A stretch of 7,408 bases of DNA, from the NCBI RefSeq assembly GCF_022780145.1, contig NZ_JALEXO010000044.1, forward strand, positions 1-7,408. Reading direction: 5' to 3'. This document shows positions 5,911-7,408 of this stretch, piece after piece. The notes beneath the pieces were generated by a model. That model had not been told where the DNA came from. It made no database searches and worked only from the letters and a program-made list of their open reading frames with translations. The stretch comes from Intestinibacter sp. (GTDB lineage Bacteria > Bacillota > Clostridia > Peptostreptococcales > Peptostreptococcaceae). Position 1 is the stretch's first letter. Each line of letters begins with the position of its first letter. The translations under genes were made by a program, and so were the position numbers.

Positions 5911-7229
5911 ACTCTCTTTAATTTAGCTATAAAAAATCCATCCATGCCGTGTACATTTGGATAAATTTTTATATAACCTTTTTCTTCATTTTCTAAATCT
6001 ATATTTATATTTTCGATTTTATCGAGTTCAAATCTCTTGTTGCTTTGTAAAAAGCTCTCCACTACTTCTATATTTTCGTTATCTTGAACTGTACATGTGC
6101 TGTAGACTAATGTTCCACCTACCTTAACATACTTGGAAGCATTTTGAAGTATATCTTTTTGTAGTTTAGGAAGGTCTTTGACCTCTTCTTTTTGTTTGTA
6201 CTTAATCTCTGGCTTACGTCTTATTATTCCTAGACCTGAGCAAGGTACGTCTGCAAGTACATAGTCGAATTTATCTACGCTGTCTTTGTCTAATTTAGTC
6301 GCATCAAATAATTCTACATCTACGTTTTTTAGTCCAAGTCGTTTTACTGAGCTTTTTATTAATTTTATTTTGTGCTCATATATATCTCTAGATACTACAT
6401 GTCCAGTGTTGTTCATAAGTGTAGCTATATGAGTAGTCTTTCCTCCTGGGGCACTGCATACATCTAGTACTTCGCTACCTTCCTTAGGATTTAATACCTT
6501 GGCAACTAGCATAGAGCTTACATCCTGTACTGTGAAAAATCCTTTTTTGTATAGCTCGTTGTTTTCTATATTTTTAAGGTTATTTACCTTTACAGCTTCT
6601 TCTAAAAAAGGTACCTTTTCACAGTTAACATCTTGCTCTTCTAGTAATTTTATTAATTCATCTCTAGTCGTCTTTAATGTATTTACTCTCAAATACATAC
6701 TAGGTTTTTCGCTATTAGCTTCTAATAAATCCTCTGTGAATTCTCTTCCAAAATGGCTTATCCAGTTTCTAATTATCCATTTGTCGTATGAATATTTAGT
6801 AGATAGATTGTCTACTGTATCTTTTATTTTAACTTCTCCAATAGTGTCCTTTTGTCTTATGACATTTCTAAGGACTGCATTTACAAATCCTGAAGATCTA
6901 TTGTCTAGTTTTTTCACTAGGTTTACAGTTTCATTGACTGCTGCATAATCTGATACACTATCTAAAAATAAAATTTGATAAATTCCCATTCTAAGAAGTA
7001 TTTTTACCTTTGTATTTAATTTATTTGTCTTTATTTTTGATAATTTATCTATTATATAATCTAGGTAAATTTTGTTTTCTACAACTCCGTATACGATTTC
7101 TGTCGCAAAGCCTCTATCTCTACTATCTAGATTACAATCTTTAAAATGCTTATTTATAGCCATATTTGAGTAGTTTTGATTTTTTTCAATGTCAAATAAA
7201 ACCTTATAAGCTAAATTTCTCGATTTCAT
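5904..7229 (-). CDS. rsmB: 16S rRNA (cytosine-967-C5)-methyltransferase RsmB
   Basis: SAM-dependent methyltransferase (also Sun/Fmu) that makes m5C967 in 16S rRNA. I place the start at ATG 7229, giving 441 residues; a TTG at 7250 would add seven residues but overlaps the ribosome binding site. The N-terminal third (about 1-125) is the NusB-like RNA-binding domain, with SRDRGFATEIVYGV (36-49) and AVNETVNLVKK (107-117). The methyltransferase domain has LDVCSAPGGKT (255-265, SAM binding), DVPCSG (327-332, Cys330) and YSTCT (376-380, Cys379), then HGMDGFF (427-433). By family knowledge the STC cysteine attacks the base and the PC cysteine helps release the product; both are present. Heads the chain of close-set genes rsmB-rlmN-stp-prkC. 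Confidence 0.95.
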   Translation of the reverse strand: MKSRNLAYKVLFDIEKNQNYSNMAINKHFKDCNLDSRDRGFATEIVYGVVENKIYLDYIIDKLSKIKTNKLNTKVKILLRMGIYQILFLDSVSDYAAVNETVNLVKKLDNRSSGFVNAVLRNVIRQKDTIGEVKIKDTVDNLSTKYSYDKWIIRNWISHFGREFTEDLLEANSEKPSMYLRVNTLKTTRDELIKLLEEQDVNCEKVPFLEEAVKVNNLKNIENNELYKKGFFTVQDVSSMLVAKVLNPKEGSEVLDVCSAPGGKTTHIATLMNNTGHVVSRDIYEHKIKLIKSSVKRLGLKNVDVELFDATKLDKDSVDKFDYVLADVPCSGLGIIRRKPEIKYKQKEEVKDLPKLQKDILQNASKYVKVGGTLVYSTCTVQDNENIEVVESFLQSNKRFELDKIENINIDLENEEKGYIKIYPNVHGMDGFFIAKLKRVR

Positions 7230-7238
7230 AAAAAATTT

Positions 7239-7244
7239 CTCCTT
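7239..7244 (-). promoter_or_regulatory. Ribosome binding site deciding the rsmB start
   Basis: The minus strand reads AAGGAG, 9 nt before ATG 7229. The alternative TTG at 7250 lies just upstream of this site and has no comparable site of its own, so 7229 is preferred. Confidence 0.8.
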
Positions 7245-7252
7245 AATCAAAT

Positions 7253-7306
7253 TAAGGGCGTGTCACAAAATAAATTTTGATAATCGCACTCTGCAACACT
7301 CCCTTA
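7253..7306. repeat. 54-bp imperfect inverted repeat between yugP and rsmB
   Basis: TAAGGG (7253-7258) pairs with CCCTTA (7301-7306); after one mismatch GTGT (7260-7263) pairs with ACAC (7296-7299), so 10 of the 11 outermost positions match. A second, inner palindrome CAAAAT-AA-ATTTTG lies at 7266-7279, off centre. There is no T-run after the stem on the minus strand, so it is not a standard terminator of yugP. Both outer ends read TAAGGG(A/C)GTGT inward, which resembles the ends of a small insertion element. A 3-bp ATT flanks both sides, which is weak evidence in such AT-rich DNA. Confidence 0.6.
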
Positions 7307-7327
7307 TTATATTACCATATTTTTGGC

Positions 7328-7408
7328 CTAATCATCTCTTCTGTTGGCAATTGTAATTAATCGTAATAATTGAAGTACTGCTGTAGCTGCTGCTGCAACA
7401 TAAGTAGA
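7328..7408 (-). CDS. C-terminal end of YugP-type zinc metallopeptidase (partial)
   Basis: Only the last 26 codons and the TAG stop are inside the window; the gene continues beyond base 7408. The visible residues run STYVAAAATAVLQLLRLI and finish TIANRRDD. This matches the closing pattern of the YugP family of membrane zinc metallopeptidases (COG2738): an Ala-rich hydrophobic helix with LQLLRL and a short charged end. The family commonly sits just upstream of rsmB in Clostridia, which supports the call. The zinc motif HExxH would lie outside the window and cannot be checked. Its role is not well defined. The gap to rsmB is 98 bp. Confidence 0.7.
   Translation of the reverse strand, partial: STYVAAAATAVLQLLRLITIANRRDD

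Noticed and set aside
6499..6948. 149-codon open frame on the plus strand antisense to rsmB
   Set aside because: Same reason: the opposite strand codes for conserved RsmB motifs, and the low-GC codon pattern produces long antisense frames.
7253..7306. Rho-independent terminator of yugP
   Set aside because: The stem is interrupted, the loop is long, and the bases after it on the minus strand are AATTTGATT, not a T-run.
7301..7327. TATAAT-like sequence after yugP as a promoter for rsmB
   Set aside because: The minus strand has TATAAT just before the inverted repeat, but I could not find a convincing -35 box 16-18 nt upstream, and such hexamers are common in AT-rich spacers.

Overview
The window is AT-rich, densely packed DNA from a low-GC Gram-positive bacterium. 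The gene order and protein features point to class Clostridia, probably a relative of Peptostreptococcaceae/Clostridioides. That assignment is an inference from gene order, codon usage and the PASTA kinase, not from a database search. Every supported gene lies on the minus strand, so transcription runs from high to low coordinates.

In transcription order the window holds: the last 26 codons of a YugP-type membrane zinc metallopeptidase (7408-7328); a short spacer with an imperfect 54-bp inverted repeat (7253-7306); rsmB, 16S rRNA m5C967 methyltransferase (7229-5904); rlmN, 23S rRNA/tRNA m2A radical-SAM methyltransferase (5895-4864); stp/prpC, PP2C phosphatase (4846-4094); prkC, PASTA Ser/Thr kinase (4081-2270); a 76-bp gap with a possible promoter; rsgA, 30S-maturation GTPase (2193-1312); rpe, ribulose-phosphate 3-epimerase (1308-652); and thiN, thiamine pyrophosphokinase (639 to the window edge, its last codons outside). 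No stretch over 300 bases lacks a gene.

This is the conserved Firmicutes housekeeping cluster that joins rRNA modification, ribosome assembly, a cell-envelope-sensing kinase/phosphatase pair and two small metabolic enzymes. Gaps within the chain are 3-17 bp, apart from the 76-bp prkC-rsgA gap and the yugP-rsmB spacer. Several Shine-Dalgarno sites overlap the upstream stop codon or lie inside the end of the upstream gene, which suggests translational coupling. Two starts need care: the longest open frames of rsmB and stp begin upstream of their true ATGs.

I see no mobile gene, CRISPR array, RNA gene or convincing new system. The points most worth a second look are the lineage-specific extracellular tail of PrkC (poly-Asn plus a Pro-Asp-x repeat), the stp-prkC junction (same frame, one TAG apart, GTG start), and the inverted-repeat element upstream of rsmB.
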